A stretch of DNA of 64,000 nucleotides from Ephydatia muelleri (GCA_013339895.1 JABACO010000001.1:16858710-16922709), one strand, 5' to 3'; positions 22,806 to 33,684 are shown, numbered from the stretch's first letter. Made by a program: numbers and translations. The notes: generated from the letters alone by a model not told the origin.

Positions 22806-23964
22806 CTTCAGATTGCAATGTTTTTTGTCATAGTAAAATTTGTCCTTTTCCTGTGCCTTCTTAATATTCATTTCCACTTTTTGAGTTTTTGCACCCTTGA
22901 TCTTATGCATCTCATTTGCATAAAGAACTATCTGATTGACATTCTGGTGACTATTTCCATGATGGCTAATTCCGCTGTGTGTGCTGCCCTTGTCACCAGA
23001 GCTGCTATTGTGAATAGAATTACCATCACCATCATCATACTCATCACATCCATCACCTCTTTTTGTATCACTATCACTATTATCCTCACCATCACTACTA
23101 TCCTCACCATCACTACTATCTTCACCATCACTACTATCCTCCCCATCACTACTATCCTCCCCATCACTACTATCCTCACCATCACTACTATCCTCACCAT
23201 CACTACTATCCTCACCATCACTACTATCCTCCCCATCACTACTATCCTCCCCATCACTACTATCCTCCCCATCACTACTATCCTCACCATCACTACTATC
23301 CTCACCATCACTACTATCCTCCCCATCACTACTATCCTCACCATCACTACTATCCTCACCATCACTACTATCCTCACCATCACTACTATCCTCACCATCA
23401 CTACTATCCTCACCATCACTACTATCCTCACCATCACTACTATCCTCACCATCACTACTATCCTCCCCATCACTACTATCCTCCCCATCACTACTATCCT
23501 CACCATCACTATTATCCTCACCATCACTACTATCCTCCCCATCACTACTATCCTCCCCATCACTACTATCCTCCCATCACTACTATCCTCACCATCACTA
23601 CTATCCTCACCATCACTACTATCCTCACCATCACTACTATCCTCACCATCACTACTATCCTCACCATCGACACAATCACGGTCATCATATCAACTTTATC
23701 ATGAATTGCAGCCCCATCATGCCATCATGATCGTTAGTAACCTCAGCATCACAACTGTTGCCATCTGCAGCATCACACCCTTCATCTCTTGTGGTGTCAC
23801 CATCACTATTATCCTCACCATCACTCTTTCTATCACAATCTCTATAAACGCAATCACTTCCATAATCATTTTGAGGTTTATTGGTATTATCTTCACTCAC
23901 GGCACTATTGCCACTGTCTTCTGCTTTTAACACATATTCCATATTAATAGGTAACTTCAGTTTT
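22806..23964 (-). pseudogene. Ginger1 middle exon: acidic domain with (GEDSSD)n
   Basis: Between a TGTAG acceptor (exon start 23964) and a GTATGT donor (exon end 22806) the minus strand codes an acidic linker ([10 protein letters not shown]), then about 33 copies of an 18-base unit giving GEDSSD, then [18 protein letters not shown], the segment that normally precedes GPY/F. The repeat is in frame with the downstream half, but the upstream half is shifted by one base near 23690. Long antisense and off-frame ORFs over this repeat (for example Ile-Thr or Val-Met-Arg-rich frames) are artefacts of the 18-base period. Confidence 0.75.
23062..23670. repeat. 18-bp minisatellite, ~33 copies
   Basis: Unit CATCACTACTATCCTCMC on the plus strand, where the M base alternates between A and C. 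One copy carries a single-base deletion near 23574. It codes the acidic GEDSSD repeat of the Ginger1 protein. Confidence 0.9.
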
Positions 23965-24022
23965 CTACAATGTATGTATAGGATTAGGGTGATGTAAAAG
24001 ACTATATACAACTGATACTTAC

Positions 24023-25090
24023 CGACAGTACATGACTTCAAAGGGTGTAAGTTTTGTGGCTTTTTGTGCACTGGTTCTATACGCAAATAGGATAGCTGAC
24101 AGATCCTCATCCCAGTCATTTTGATTGCTATTGACAACTTTAATAAGTGATGCTTGCAGCGTCTCATTGAATCGTTCAGTTAAACCATTTGTTTGCGGGT
24201 GATATGCAGAAGAAACTTTGTGTTTGGTTCCTGTACATTGAAAGAGTTCTTGTTGGACTGCATTAACAAATTGTCTCCCCTGATCTGATATTATGACCTC
24301 ACAACATCCTAGCCTATATATGCCCAAGAAAATGATGAATTCTTAGAAGTCATGCTATATGAAATATACTAACCTGCAGAAACACTCATACAAAACAGTG
24401 CTACTCCATGAGCAGTCTTATCTCTAAGTGGTGCAACTTCTGGCCACTTGCTAAAGTAATCAACCAAAGTCACCACATACTTATTTCCATTGACAGCTGT
24501 GGGCAGTGGACCTACGAGGTCAATACCAACCTACTGCACAAAATTAGCCAACATGCTATGCATAATTCAGTAGTTCCATCATGAATAAAGACCAACCTGA
24601 TGCCACACATTTGGAACAAGAACTATTGGATCGAGTTTGCTGTTAGATTTGGGAAATTTTGCGTTCATTTTTTGACACTGCTCGCAGTGCTGAACAAATT
24701 TTCTGATCTCTTCATATTTCGCCAATAAAAACGACTTGAAACCTTCTCAATTGTTTTATCTCTGCCCAGATGGCACCCTACAGCCAAAACTATGGGACAC
24801 TGACAAGTTATAAAGTTTATACGTACATACCTTCTATTCCAGAATGGCATGACTCAAGTATCCGCCTTTTTTCATTGTCTGACCGCACGCAAAACTTCCA
24901 CTGTGATGCCTCGTCAATACCGTCTTTCTTGTAGTATACCATTCCAGTTTCAAACTTGAAATTATTTTTACACTTGCGTCAAAAATTCGGCTTCTCGCCC
25001 TTTGTCATACCCTTGGGATACTGGCTGCTACGTAAATACGTCTCCACAGCAGTGAACTCATCATCCACCGGTACCATCGTAGCTCTCTTA
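24023..25090 (-). pseudogene. Ginger1 integrase: N-terminal region, H2C2 domain and DDE core
   Basis: Reading minus: a lead region from about 25090 (VPVDDEFTAVETYLRSSQYP); the H2C2 zinc domain (CHLGRDKTIEKV, FYWRNM, then HCEQCQKM) at about 24800-24680, which needs one frame change after RNM; intron; core exon 24530-24375 (VGIDLVGPLPTAVNGNKY, VDYFSKWPEVAPL); intron 24374-24314; core exon 24313-24023 (VIISDQGRQFVNAV, HPQTNGLTERFNETL, AYRTS, TPFEVMY). The three catalytic acids (GID, SDQG, LTERF) are all present. A stop follows GEKPNF in the lead region. A DNA-strand-transfer enzyme by family; this copy cannot make a full protein as it stands. Confidence 0.8.
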
Positions 25091-25371
25091 AAGCGCTCCA
25101 AAAAAAAACGTGGTTCAAACAATTCCAGCTGGGGAGTCATACATGCCTTGTGGGAGTCCTTAGTACCTTAGGTGTTAATGACTGGGGGAGTCATTTATGC
25201 CTGGGAGTCAATTATGCCTCTTAACAACGGCACGCTACCGGGAATATTTTGAATCAAGTTTATAGTTGCTGGTTGAAGGATTTTCATTTTGATTGGCAAT
25301 GCATTCAAAGGGTTCACGACGTAATATCAACTGAATAAAAACAACATGAGAGACCAAATACTGTTTTAGCG

Positions 25372-25500
25372 TGAGTTTACAGCCCACCGAACATGTTAAT
25401 GAGTTTACTGCCCAGTTATGAGTTTACTGCCCACCGAACATGTTATACAGCCCACCGGACATGTTAATGAGTTTACAGCCCACCGGACATGTTAATATAC
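25372..25500. repeat. ~28-bp tandem repeat, about 4 copies
   Basis: Copies of GAGTTTACAGCCCACCGGAC followed by ATGTTAAT, with A/T and A/G changes and one shortened copy. Confidence 0.85.
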
Positions 25501-25562
25501 GTTTTGAAGACAAACACGTAATATAAACGACGTCTATAAAACGTCTACTGGTGGTGATACTA

Positions 25563-25700
25563 TATGTGGTTAAGTTGCTTAGCCGAGAATGATGCCTGGC
25601 TGTGGCTAAAATCGAGGGGGCATTATATGGGGTTAAGTTGATTAGCCAAGATGTGTGGGTGTGGCCTGACTGAGACCAAAATAGAGGGGGCATTATAGGA
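25563..25700. repeat. ~70-bp tandem duplication
   Basis: Two copies of a unit opening GGTTAAGTTG-TTAGCC-AGA and ending CGAGGGGGCATTATA, about 80 percent alike. Confidence 0.75.
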
Positions 25701-25862
25701 AAAGATGCCTTCAAAGCAATTCAGAGCGTTGATTGCGAGCCCGTGACAGCACGCGACTTCAACCAGAAGAACTCGCGTCCGAATATTTGCGCCTTTTGCT
25801 CACGATGGCGAAATCATGAGGGACCGAGACTCGATGACGTAATGTTAGCCAATAACATCACG

Positions 25863-25897
<35 letters not shown>

Positions 25898-26407
25898 CAA
25901 CAGGTTTTTGGGTCGGGGGACCCTTTTATTTTTGTCTGTTAATAAAATGTATTTGATGTACAAGGTCAAGGGTATTATCCGCGTACTTATTAACATGGCA
26001 ATACATATGAGGGAACCCGCACTACTATAGATGCATAGGATTTGACCAGAAATATTCTAGAAATTGAGTTGGAAGACGTGACCATACTAGTGCTTCCTGC
26101 CCCTACAACGTGGTTTATTGCATTTATACAGTTATGACAAGTTGTCAAACAACCGTGCGACAGGATGGACTATTCCGTCCGGTTTGTTGAGACCCTAGTC
26201 GTCACTCGGATGTTTCCCTAAAAGCTGTGAAATTAACATGGCCGACGTGTATTAATTTATATTATGTGACACTGACGTAGTCAGATTACGGAGCGGTCGC
26301 ATGACACAGGAAAAGGTAATTGAATAGTAGAACCTTGTGAGTGCTTCCACAAAAAAGAGTGTCGCATAAAACAGTGCGTGGGAGAGGTATAGGAAAGGCG
26401 CCTAGGT
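25701..26407. other. Spacer upstream of the mucin-like gene
   Basis: Includes a 34-base C run at 25863-25896. Other than the TATA box at its right end I see no feature. Confidence 0.4.
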
Positions 26408-26415
26408 TATATAAA
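26408..26415 (+). promoter_or_regulatory. TATA box
   Basis: TATATAAA, 71 and 86 bases before the two candidate ATGs of the mucin-like gene (26479 and 26494); a start site near 26440 is expected. Confidence 0.6.
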
Positions 26416-26478
26416 CCTTCTTTCAGTCTCTCACACGGCATTGTTCTGAATCGCTATACCATAGCATATGCACACAAC

Positions 26479-28036
26479 ATGTATCGCTGTAAGATGAATA
26501 ATACTCGTGTCACTCACTGCTTCTCTTTTCTTCTGTTGGTTTTCTGTGCGCCGCTTCGTACCGCCGGAGAAGCGTCAAGAACAGACATTGCCTCCATACC
26601 AGAGATTTCAATTACTACCTCATTACAAGAGACTCCAGCTACTACCTCCACTCCAGACAGACTAGCTTTTACGGTCACTCCTGTGTCTACCTCCGTACCA
26701 GCCACTCCTGAACCAGCTTCTACCTCCGTACCAGACATTCCAGCTTCTACCCCCATACCAGTCACTCCAGCTTCTACCTCCATACCAGACACTCCAGCTT
26801 CTACATCCGTACCAGTCACTCCAGCTTCTACCTCCATACCAGACACTCCAGCTTCTACATCCGTACCAGTCACTCCAGCTTCTACCTCCGTACCAGATAT
26901 TCCAGCTTCTACCTCCGTACCAGTCACTCCAGCTTCTACCTCCATACCAGTCACTCCAGCTTCTACCTCCGTACCAGTCACTCCAGCTTCTACCTCCGTA
27001 CCAGTCACGCCAGCTTCTACCTCCTTACCAGTCACTCCAGCTTCTACCTCCATACCAGTCACTCCAGCTTCTACCTCCATACCAGTCACTCCAGCTTCTA
27101 CCTCCATACCAGTCACTCCAGCTTCTACCTCCATACCAGTCACTCCAGCTTCTACCTCCATACCAGACACTCCAGCTTCTACATCCGTACCAGTCACTCC
27201 AGCTTCTACCTCCGTACCAGACATTCCAGCTTCTACCTCCTTACCCACTCCAGCTTCTACCTCCGTACCAGTCACTCCAGCTTCTACCTCCGTACCGGAC
27301 ACTCCAGCTTCTACATCCGTACCAGTCACTCAAGCTTCTACCTCCGTACCAGTCACGCCAGCTTCTACCTCCTTACCAGTCACTCCAGCTTCTACCTCCA
27401 TACCAGTCACGCCAGCTTCTACCTCCGTACCAGTCACGCCAGCTTCTACCTCCGTACCAGTCACTCCAGCTTCTACCTCCGTACCAGTCACTCCAGCTTC
27501 TACCTCCGTACCAGTCACTCCAGCTTCTACCTCCGTACCAGTCACTCCAGCTTCTACCTCCGTACCAGTCACTCCAGCTTCTACCTCCGTACCAGTTACA
27601 CCAGCTTCTACCTCCTTACCAGTCACTCCAGCTTCTACCTCCGTACCAGTCACTCCAGCTTCTACTTCCGTACCAGTCACTCCAGGTGCTACGTCGTCGC
27701 GGGTACCAGTCTCTACAGCTATTGCCTGCCACCCCCGTCATTATACTTACCAGTAGCGCCAACGGCATTGCCGAGGACTGTAAGAATGCGCTCACGAATA
27801 ACCAACTCAACTTGTACGCGGGAGCGATTTGCACGTCTGTCTGCAACAGTTTGTACCAATCCTATGCCCAGTGTGCTGGAGCGTCAGCTGCTCAGAAATT
27901 TTACGCACAAAATTGTCCCAACGGCTACCAGGGACCTGCTACTGGAGGAGCTGCCGACCACGTGATAATACACGAATCCGTTGTGGGCTTATGTCTGGTC
28001 GCCGCTGTTTTAGCCTCGTACTCAGTCGTTTACTGA
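26479..28036 (+). CDS. Mucin-like Thr/Ser/Pro-repeat surface protein, probably GPI-anchored
   Basis: From ATG 26479 (or 26494) the frame gives a signal peptide (CFSFLLLVFCAPLRTAGEA), a short Thr-rich lead, then about 36 nine-residue repeats (STSVPVTPA and variants), ideal for O-glycosylation. That frame stops at about 27756. A frame shifted by one, open from 27686, continues with SSANGIAEDCKNALTNNQ, the cysteine motif GAICTSVCNSLYQSYAQCAG, NCPNGYQG and a C-terminal hydrophobic tail (VVGLCLVAAVLASYSVVY) with nothing after it, as in GPI-anchor signals; TGA at 28034-28036. No splice pair joins the frames, so a one-base change or assembly error between about 27690 and 27740 is likely. An AATAAA lies at 28261. 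The cysteine module recurs in broken form at 20.8 kb. Confidence 0.7.
26640..27690 (+). repeat. 27-bp minisatellite, ~36 copies, coding PVTPASTSV
   Basis: Unit CCAGTCACTCCAGCTTCTAC plus CTCCGTA. Variants (GAC for GTC, ATA or TTA for GTA) keep the reading frame; one unit near 27245 lacks two codons. Antisense frames over it are shadows. Confidence 0.95.
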
Positions 28037-28175
28037 AGAATCCGGATGACGGCCTCGAAGTACTCGATTGCATAGTTTCGATGTTATAAGTTGTGCGTTA
28101 TGCTGAGCGCTGTATGTTTTAAAAAGTCCAGTGATTAATTTATTATTCAGTGTAAGATACTGGTATACCAGCTTT

Positions 28176-28260
28176 GTTTAACAAGTAACTAAAAACACTC
28201 TCGATAAGAAAGTTGGTGGTATAGATTTGAAGGCAATAGTGATGTAAAAAGCAAGGAAAC
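28176..28260 (-). repeat. 85-bp dispersed repeat, copy 2
   Basis: The complement (containing TTGCTTTTTA, ACTATTGCCTTCAAATC, GAGTGTTTTTAGTTACTTGTT) matches 12215-12300 and 29348-29440. The 29.3-kb copy is in opposite orientation, so the pair flanks the hAT element. Confidence 0.75.
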
Positions 28261-28344
28261 AATAAAAGAAAATATAACAGTCCTTTATTTAGCACACGAA
28301 TAACATATATCCTACAAATGTACTAAATATAGGACTATTACAAT

Positions 28345-29289
28345 CACTGGCGGACGCAGGATTTAAAGAATAGGGGGGGGGTTGTAGTGGGGGGGATCAG
28401 GAAAAGGGGGAGGGTGCGGGAGGGGGATGTGGCCCCTCCCGCGCGAAGCGTGGAAGCTTTTGAAAACGTTAATTCGGTGTGCTAAAATGCATGAAGGAAT
28501 TACGAGTTTTCAGCTAGCTGAGCATGCTCGTTACTTTTGAAGTATCATGACATGGTAACTTAATTTTGCAGTATATATACATGCATGCACAAACACTCAG
28601 AAAAGTACTATTAATGTGCATGAGTTAGTCCATAAACAATGAGGCTTGGAACAATCTTCTTGGATGTTCTTGGATGAACAGGAATTCATTCCGAGTAGTG
28701 CACAGCTATTATGGCGAGATCACTGAGACGCTGCTCTGTCATAATGGATCTTGTACAGGTCTTGATCCTCTTCATCAAGCTGAAGGAGCGTTCGGCTTCA
28801 GCACTAGAGATTGGCAATGTGCATCCAATCAACAGAAGACGATGGACGTTAGGGAATGAGTCTATATCGCAGGCACTAAGTGCTGGAACAAGATTATTCG
28901 GAATCGTCCGCTCTTTATCTTTATTCAATAACATCTTGGCTCTCCACAATCCTTCCCACCGCCTAAGTTCACTTGGAAGAGACTTTGGGAAAGGTAAATC
29001 AATTTCCCATTTTAACAAATTATCTAAGATGTTATCAGGGTACATGGGTGTGGCGACCAGTATAGATGGCACAAGGAAAGACAATGGGTGTGATTTGTTT
29101 CATATGCCTTGAATCGTTCCTCCATCTGCCCACAGAGATAGTCCATGAAAGGAATGGCAACAGTTCTTTTGTAGTGCTCCATTGGGCTGCTTTTTCGTAC
29201 ACTTTGAATTTGTTATTTGACGCGTGGGTAATTAAATTACCATTTTGCGTATTATGTAATAGGAGGAAAGGGGGGGTTGCAACCCCCCC

Positions 29290-29329
<40 letters not shown>

Positions 29330-29336
29330 GCCAGTG
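28345..29336 (-). mobile_element. hAT-type element with partial transposase
   Basis: Ends are CACTGGCGGACG at 28345 and its complement ending at 29336, followed inwards by G-rich and C-rich tracts (31 C at 29292-29322). Inside, the minus-strand frame 29084-28686 (132 residues) ends with the hAT dimerisation motif (SSAEAERSFSLMKRIKTCTR, SIMTEQRLSDLAI). Only the C-terminal part of a transposase is present. A perfect 8-bp target duplication was not found. Confidence 0.75.
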
Positions 29337-29347
29337 TACATTTTCCT

Positions 29348-29440
29348 AGACCCTCCTTGCTTTTTATACCACTATTGCCTTCAAATCGTAAATACCACCA
29401 ACCTTCTCATAGTGCATGTTTGTAGTTTCTTGTTTCATTG
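29348..29440 (+). repeat. 85-bp dispersed repeat, copy 3
   Basis: Inverted relative to the copy at 28176-28260; about 80 percent alike. Confidence 0.7.
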
Positions 29441-29448
29441 ATTTCTGT

Positions 29449-29711
29449 TCATCAGTTGTACAAAAGAACATACACTACCATGGAAGTTGTGGAAAAGTCT
29501 CGTACTCTGACCTTAAACAATCACATCGCTGTTTATAGTCTCGGTTTAATAAGCAACACCGTCTCGTCTCTGTCGCCTTGGCCACATGTTCCCGTCCTCC
29601 TGTTCTCATACATGTAAGTTTGCTATCTCCTCATACCTAGCTTGAAAGATGCTATGGTTGGGGCTCTAAACAGAAGTTAAAGTACATATTCGCTCACATG
29701 ATAATATACAT
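29449..29711 (+). repeat. Left arm of a ~260-bp distant inverted repeat
   Basis: Nearly identical to the complement of 33178-33436, with a four-base indel and a few substitutions. A 46-codon frame (ATG 29480, TAA 29615-29617; MEVVEKSRTLTLNNHIAVYS at its start) is kept in both arms with one residue changed. I do not recognise the product. Confidence 0.85.
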
Positions 29712-30309
29712 TAACGTATACTCAGTACGCTACCTTACCCTGCATGGCTACAATGTCACTGCCTGCTATCTTAATTGCATTAATAGCATTAACATCATGT
29801 AGAGATTCACCTGCTACTTTTCTATGCATGCTCAGTGCCTTATTTTAGCAATGCAACTGCACTATTGACTAACATCTTAACAGCTGCAAGTGCAGATCTA
29901 GTACAGCCAAACTATTTGTGCAAACCACTGATGGTACTTGCAAAAGACATCCTTAAGAGTAGCCTTTTCGAGGCCTATATACATTTCATTATACTCCTAC
30001 AGAGATTAGTTGCAGTATGAAATGAATGTTATGTATCTGTGTACCATACCTAGCCTTGACAAGCTAAACACATTTAACCAATGGAAGCAAACACCTACAT
30101 GATTCACAACTGAGACAAACTTCATCTAAGTCAAAGCATCGGATATGTAACCTCTGGGCCAAGTCCATGCAAGCTAATGACTTGTAAAGCATTTCGTTAC
30201 ATTGAGATGATAACAGCCACATGGCAAAGACAAAAACTCATGCACATCTGTCCTCACTCTACATGTACTAGAAAGTACATTAAGAGATATGTACTATGTA
30301 CCAACATAA
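29712..30309. other. Non-coding spacer
   Basis: No exon or repeat recognised. Confidence 0.4.
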
Positions 30310-30932
30310 GTCTCGTACCCAGACCCTAGTACGTCACAGCTGCGGATGGATTACATCACCGCTACGGTCTAGGGTCTGGAAAAGTGACTGCAAAAAGTCG
30401 GTGACAGATGGAATGTTAATTGTTTGTACAAGCGATAGGCGACTAGACCGCAATAGTATTCATATATTAATGTTTTAATGGTTATGGCGAACGTTGCTTG
30501 GATTCCTTACCTACTACAATAGAAGACCGAGGTGTTTTCTTTCTTAGATGGTCGAACACGAAAGGTAGCAAGGCATAGCACAACGTTTTCCCGTACCCCG
30601 TTGGCAAAATAACGAAGCAGTCATGGCCTCGAACAAAGTTGTGAATAGCCTCCTTCTGTTTGTCCTTCAACGTACTTACTCCCAGTTGATCCATCGCAAA
30701 ACGTACAGCTGTACAAACATCATCCATTTTCTTATCCAAAGTTATACATCTACTACATTGTACTACTTGCTGACATAGCAACATTCCAGCGGGCTGCGGT
30801 CAATTAAAAAGTTCTGGAATTCCAGAACTTTTGTCACCGACTTTTTGCAGTCACTTTCCCAGACCCTAGTTCTAGCGTAGCGGTGATGTAATCCATCCGC
30901 AGCTGTGACGTACTAGGGTCTGGGTACGAGAC
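30310..30932 (-). mobile_element. TIR element carrying a RecQ-helicase exon
   Basis: Inverted ends of about 97 bp begin GTCTCGTACCCAGACCCTAG and are almost identical apart from a short indel. They enclose the first part of a RecQ-like gene. The same terminal sequence bounds a 95-bp palindromic element at 54866-54960. I could not place a clear target duplication. Confidence 0.75.
30511..30784 (-). pseudogene. RecQ-like helicase N-terminal exon
   Basis: The minus-strand ATG at 30784 (or 30727) reads into TLKDKQKEAIHNFVRG (motif 0, the adenine-binding region) and DCFVILPTGYGKTLCYALLP (motif I, Walker A with GYGKT), then PFVFDHLRKK and a good donor (AG|GTAAGG) at 30511/30510. Motifs Ia to VI are absent because the element ends. 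RecQ enzymes unwind DNA 3' to 5'. Lying whole between two TIRs, it looks like the first exon of an autonomous element's gene left in a deletion derivative, or a captured host exon. Confidence 0.75.
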
Positions 30933-33177
30933 TAGCACCAACACGGTCTACAACGGTAGATAACCATTACTTTTCCGTCGTAGACCGTAGACGTTACGTT
31001 AGATTGCATCAAATGGATGGGCGCATTACAGTAAGTAACTACAATGTACGTCCGTATACAGGGTATGTGTATCTGACAGATGTCTGCGCTTGTATCAGAA
31101 GTACTCTGAATTAGATTGCATCACGTGCTACTGCTCCTTTGTTTGGTAATGACGAAATTCTAAACTAATCTTTTCCCAGGAGTCCAGTCAGACACGAGTA
31201 TACCGTTTGGTCCAACCCAAATCCTATTCGGTAGTTTACACAAATACATGGCTCGAAACAATTTGATTGCAAAGCAAAGATGTCAACCAAATCTGAAGCT
31301 ATTGGTGCGCCCGCGTTATGCGGGGTCAAATCCTATATGGAAGTTTCTATAGTGAACCTTCCGACTGCTCTAGCTTGATATTCTTAATGCAATCAGCATA
31401 GCATTAAAAAATAGTTTTATGTTTATGCAAATAAGTTAGCAGCATCAGATCCATTTAAATGCAGGGAACTCATTATGCACACAAATTGCCTTTTTTTTTT
31501 TTCATATGCTGTGTACGTCCGCCTTAATCATAGATTGACGGATCGTGACCTAAGTCATTAACAAGTGACTTAAGTCACTGAACATTTGGAACGATAAAAC
31601 TAGTTGGTGACGCCCAACGCTTTTTTTTTTTTTAAATTGTACACATACTATGTGGCATGCAGCTTTAAACTATTAAAAAAATTGTTTTATTTTAAGCCAG
31701 AGGACCGTAGCAAACAGGGCAGCTTTTATCGCTCATTGGCGCCATACATTACAAAATACGCCCCTTTTGGTGTTCAAACCGCGATGCCTTTCATTGTTGG
31801 CGATCGTGTCACATGTAATACAGCTTAGGTTTTAGGAAACAAACATGCAAAGCAGAGGTATGGAAGGCTTTTTAAGGAAAAAGAACTCCTCGGGGGTGTG
31901 CAGAGAATTGACGGTAAAGGGCGCAGTATAAAATACATCATTTATCAGTTTCGATGAAGTCGCTATTTCGAAGGTGCTTTCCGCACGCAGTATTAGGCGG
32001 CAAGCCACTGCAGCAGGCGGCGATGCTGAAGCATCCATTCATACAGCCATTTCTATCGTAAATCAGTAGTTCCCACATACGGCGACTGAAGAACTAACTA
32101 CATGAACAAGAAAGCGATGACGTCGGTGATGGCAGTAGTTTACATGTATCTTGTCATGGAGTACAATAGAAGGCAGTAGATGGCATTGTTGAAGACTGGA
32201 GATCCTCACCTCAGTTTGGTACACTCTGCTTCTTGTGTAGCTAGTAGATCTTGCAAAAGCCCATGCAGGAACTATTGTACTGTGTGCTCTTGAAATTTGC
32301 AAATGGCAGCCTTGTTGCCTTATGTGTCTAAGCAAGGAAGTGCCTGTATAGTAAAGCACATTTATAATCAGTGATGCACAGTACAATTCAATGCCTTTGG
32401 TACACGTAAGCATTTACTCCCAAGTGGATGGGTAGAGCTAAATGAAATTCATATATATAAAACCTGTTGTTAACTGTATTAATAATCAACCACATGTTGT
32501 TTGAATAGCTAGGCATAAATCTCATTTCCCCGTATTCCAGGGTAGGGATTTTAAGTCACTACCGCTTCAGTCAATCTATATGGCATTGATTAAAAAGTAC
32601 ATGGATACCAAATCCATAAGTAGGCGTGCCTTTACCTCACTGTTTATCAGAGTACATATAGTGCTCAGGGAAATACCCTTAATTGGAGCACGTATGTGTG
32701 CGGTGCTAAAGATGCATGGTGAACATGAGGGGGAGAGGAGGGGGGAGGGGGAAGCCATGTCTTTGCAATGAAGCATGTCGATCACCTGATTGGCATGAAG
32801 AAATTATACATGCCAGTCGAGCAAGTGATCACGCTTCTAGCTGTCACATGTGTATCCTCAGACTTCCAATCAAACCCCAAACTGAACCAATTAAAGGTGA
32901 GCTGGGATGGGAAGTCACAAATTGTAAATGGAATTATTAAGACGAAGCGAAATTTGCAGCGGCTCGCTTTATCGTTTGAGACAAGCACAAGGATGGCAGC
33001 ATTGAAACTCGAAAAATAGAGACATGTTAATTGTATCTCACTGTCGACTATGCATGCCCAAGACACAAGACTCTTCTTCATTTACCGGTCAAACCATTGT
33101 AACCAATTAAGACAGTCAAACATATTGCACGGTATGGTTACAACACTGCACAGATCTAGATCCTTATGATGCTTATG
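30933..33177. other. Spacer; some unassigned open frames
   Basis: Open frames at 32063-32413 (-), 31832-32038 (-), 32580-32771 (+) and 32768-33019 (+) have no domain I know. Poly-T tracts lie at 31491 and 31621. The frame from about 32545, after an ATTCCAG acceptor, through SLPLQSIYMALIKKYMDTKS could be an exon but cannot be confirmed. Confidence 0.35.
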
Positions 33178-33436
33178 ATGTATATTATCATGTGAGCGAA
33201 TATGTACTTTAACTTCTGTTTAGAGCCCCAACCATAGCATCTTTCAAGGTATGAGGAGATAGCAAACTTACATGTATGAGAACAGGAGGACGGGAACATG
33301 TGGCCAAGGCGACTGAGACGAGACGGTGTTGCTTATTAAACCGAGACTATAAACAGCGATGTGATTGTTTAAGGTCAGAGTACGAGACTTTTCCACAACT
33401 TCCATGGTAGTGTATGTTCTTTTGTACAACTGATGA
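33178..33436 (-). repeat. Right arm of the ~260-bp distant inverted repeat
   Basis: Partner of 29449-29711, 3.47 kb away. The 46-codon frame starts at the complement of 33403-33405. Confidence 0.85.
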
Positions 33437-33684
33437 TCGCCGCAGCTACAGAACTGGAAATTGAAGCTGAATCTACGGAAGGGGAAAGGTGCATAAAAGT
33501 GCCGCATCAGAGTCAATCCATCTAACTGAGACAAAGCCAATAAACCATTTGACCGCACTTCTATTGACAAGACGACTGCATCATGTACACATATTAATCT
33601 TCATGCGTTATGTAAACAAAATGTTTTCTTCATTTTTCGTGGCAACTACGTACCAATTGAATGACTCGCTTTACTTCTTTTGCA

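Larger units (their letters stand above)
21198..25226 (-). mobile_element. Ginger1-type DNA transposon, 4,029 bp, ACGG target duplication
   Basis: Both ends start TGT inwards and share diverged inverted repeats with repeated ATTGACTCCC and AGTCATT-ACACCTA blocks (about 60 bases). ACGG at 21194-21197 and 25227-25230 is an exact 4-bp duplication. Inside, on the minus strand, lie an H2C2 zinc domain and DDE integrase core of gypsy type, an acidic repeat, a GPY/F motif, a Ulp1-like segment and a PHD finger. TIRs plus gypsy-like integrase, with Ulp1 and PHD modules and a 4-bp duplication, define Ginger1 elements. In-frame stops and frameshifts show this copy is inactive. The coding region is split by several short introns. 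Confidence 0.85.

Noticed and set aside
22818..23930. 370-residue Ile/Thr-rich ORF and a His/Tyr/Pro-rich ORF
   Set aside because: Both are off-frame readings of the 18-bp minisatellite. The Ginger1 protein uses the minus-strand acidic frame.
25743..26030. 95-residue ORF over a poly-C run
   Set aside because: Open only because the C run codes proline; ends are featureless.
26514..27680. Antisense Val/Glu/Ala-rich ORFs under the mucin-like gene
   Set aside because: 27 bp is a multiple of three, so the antisense frame stays open automatically; no promoter or domain supports it.
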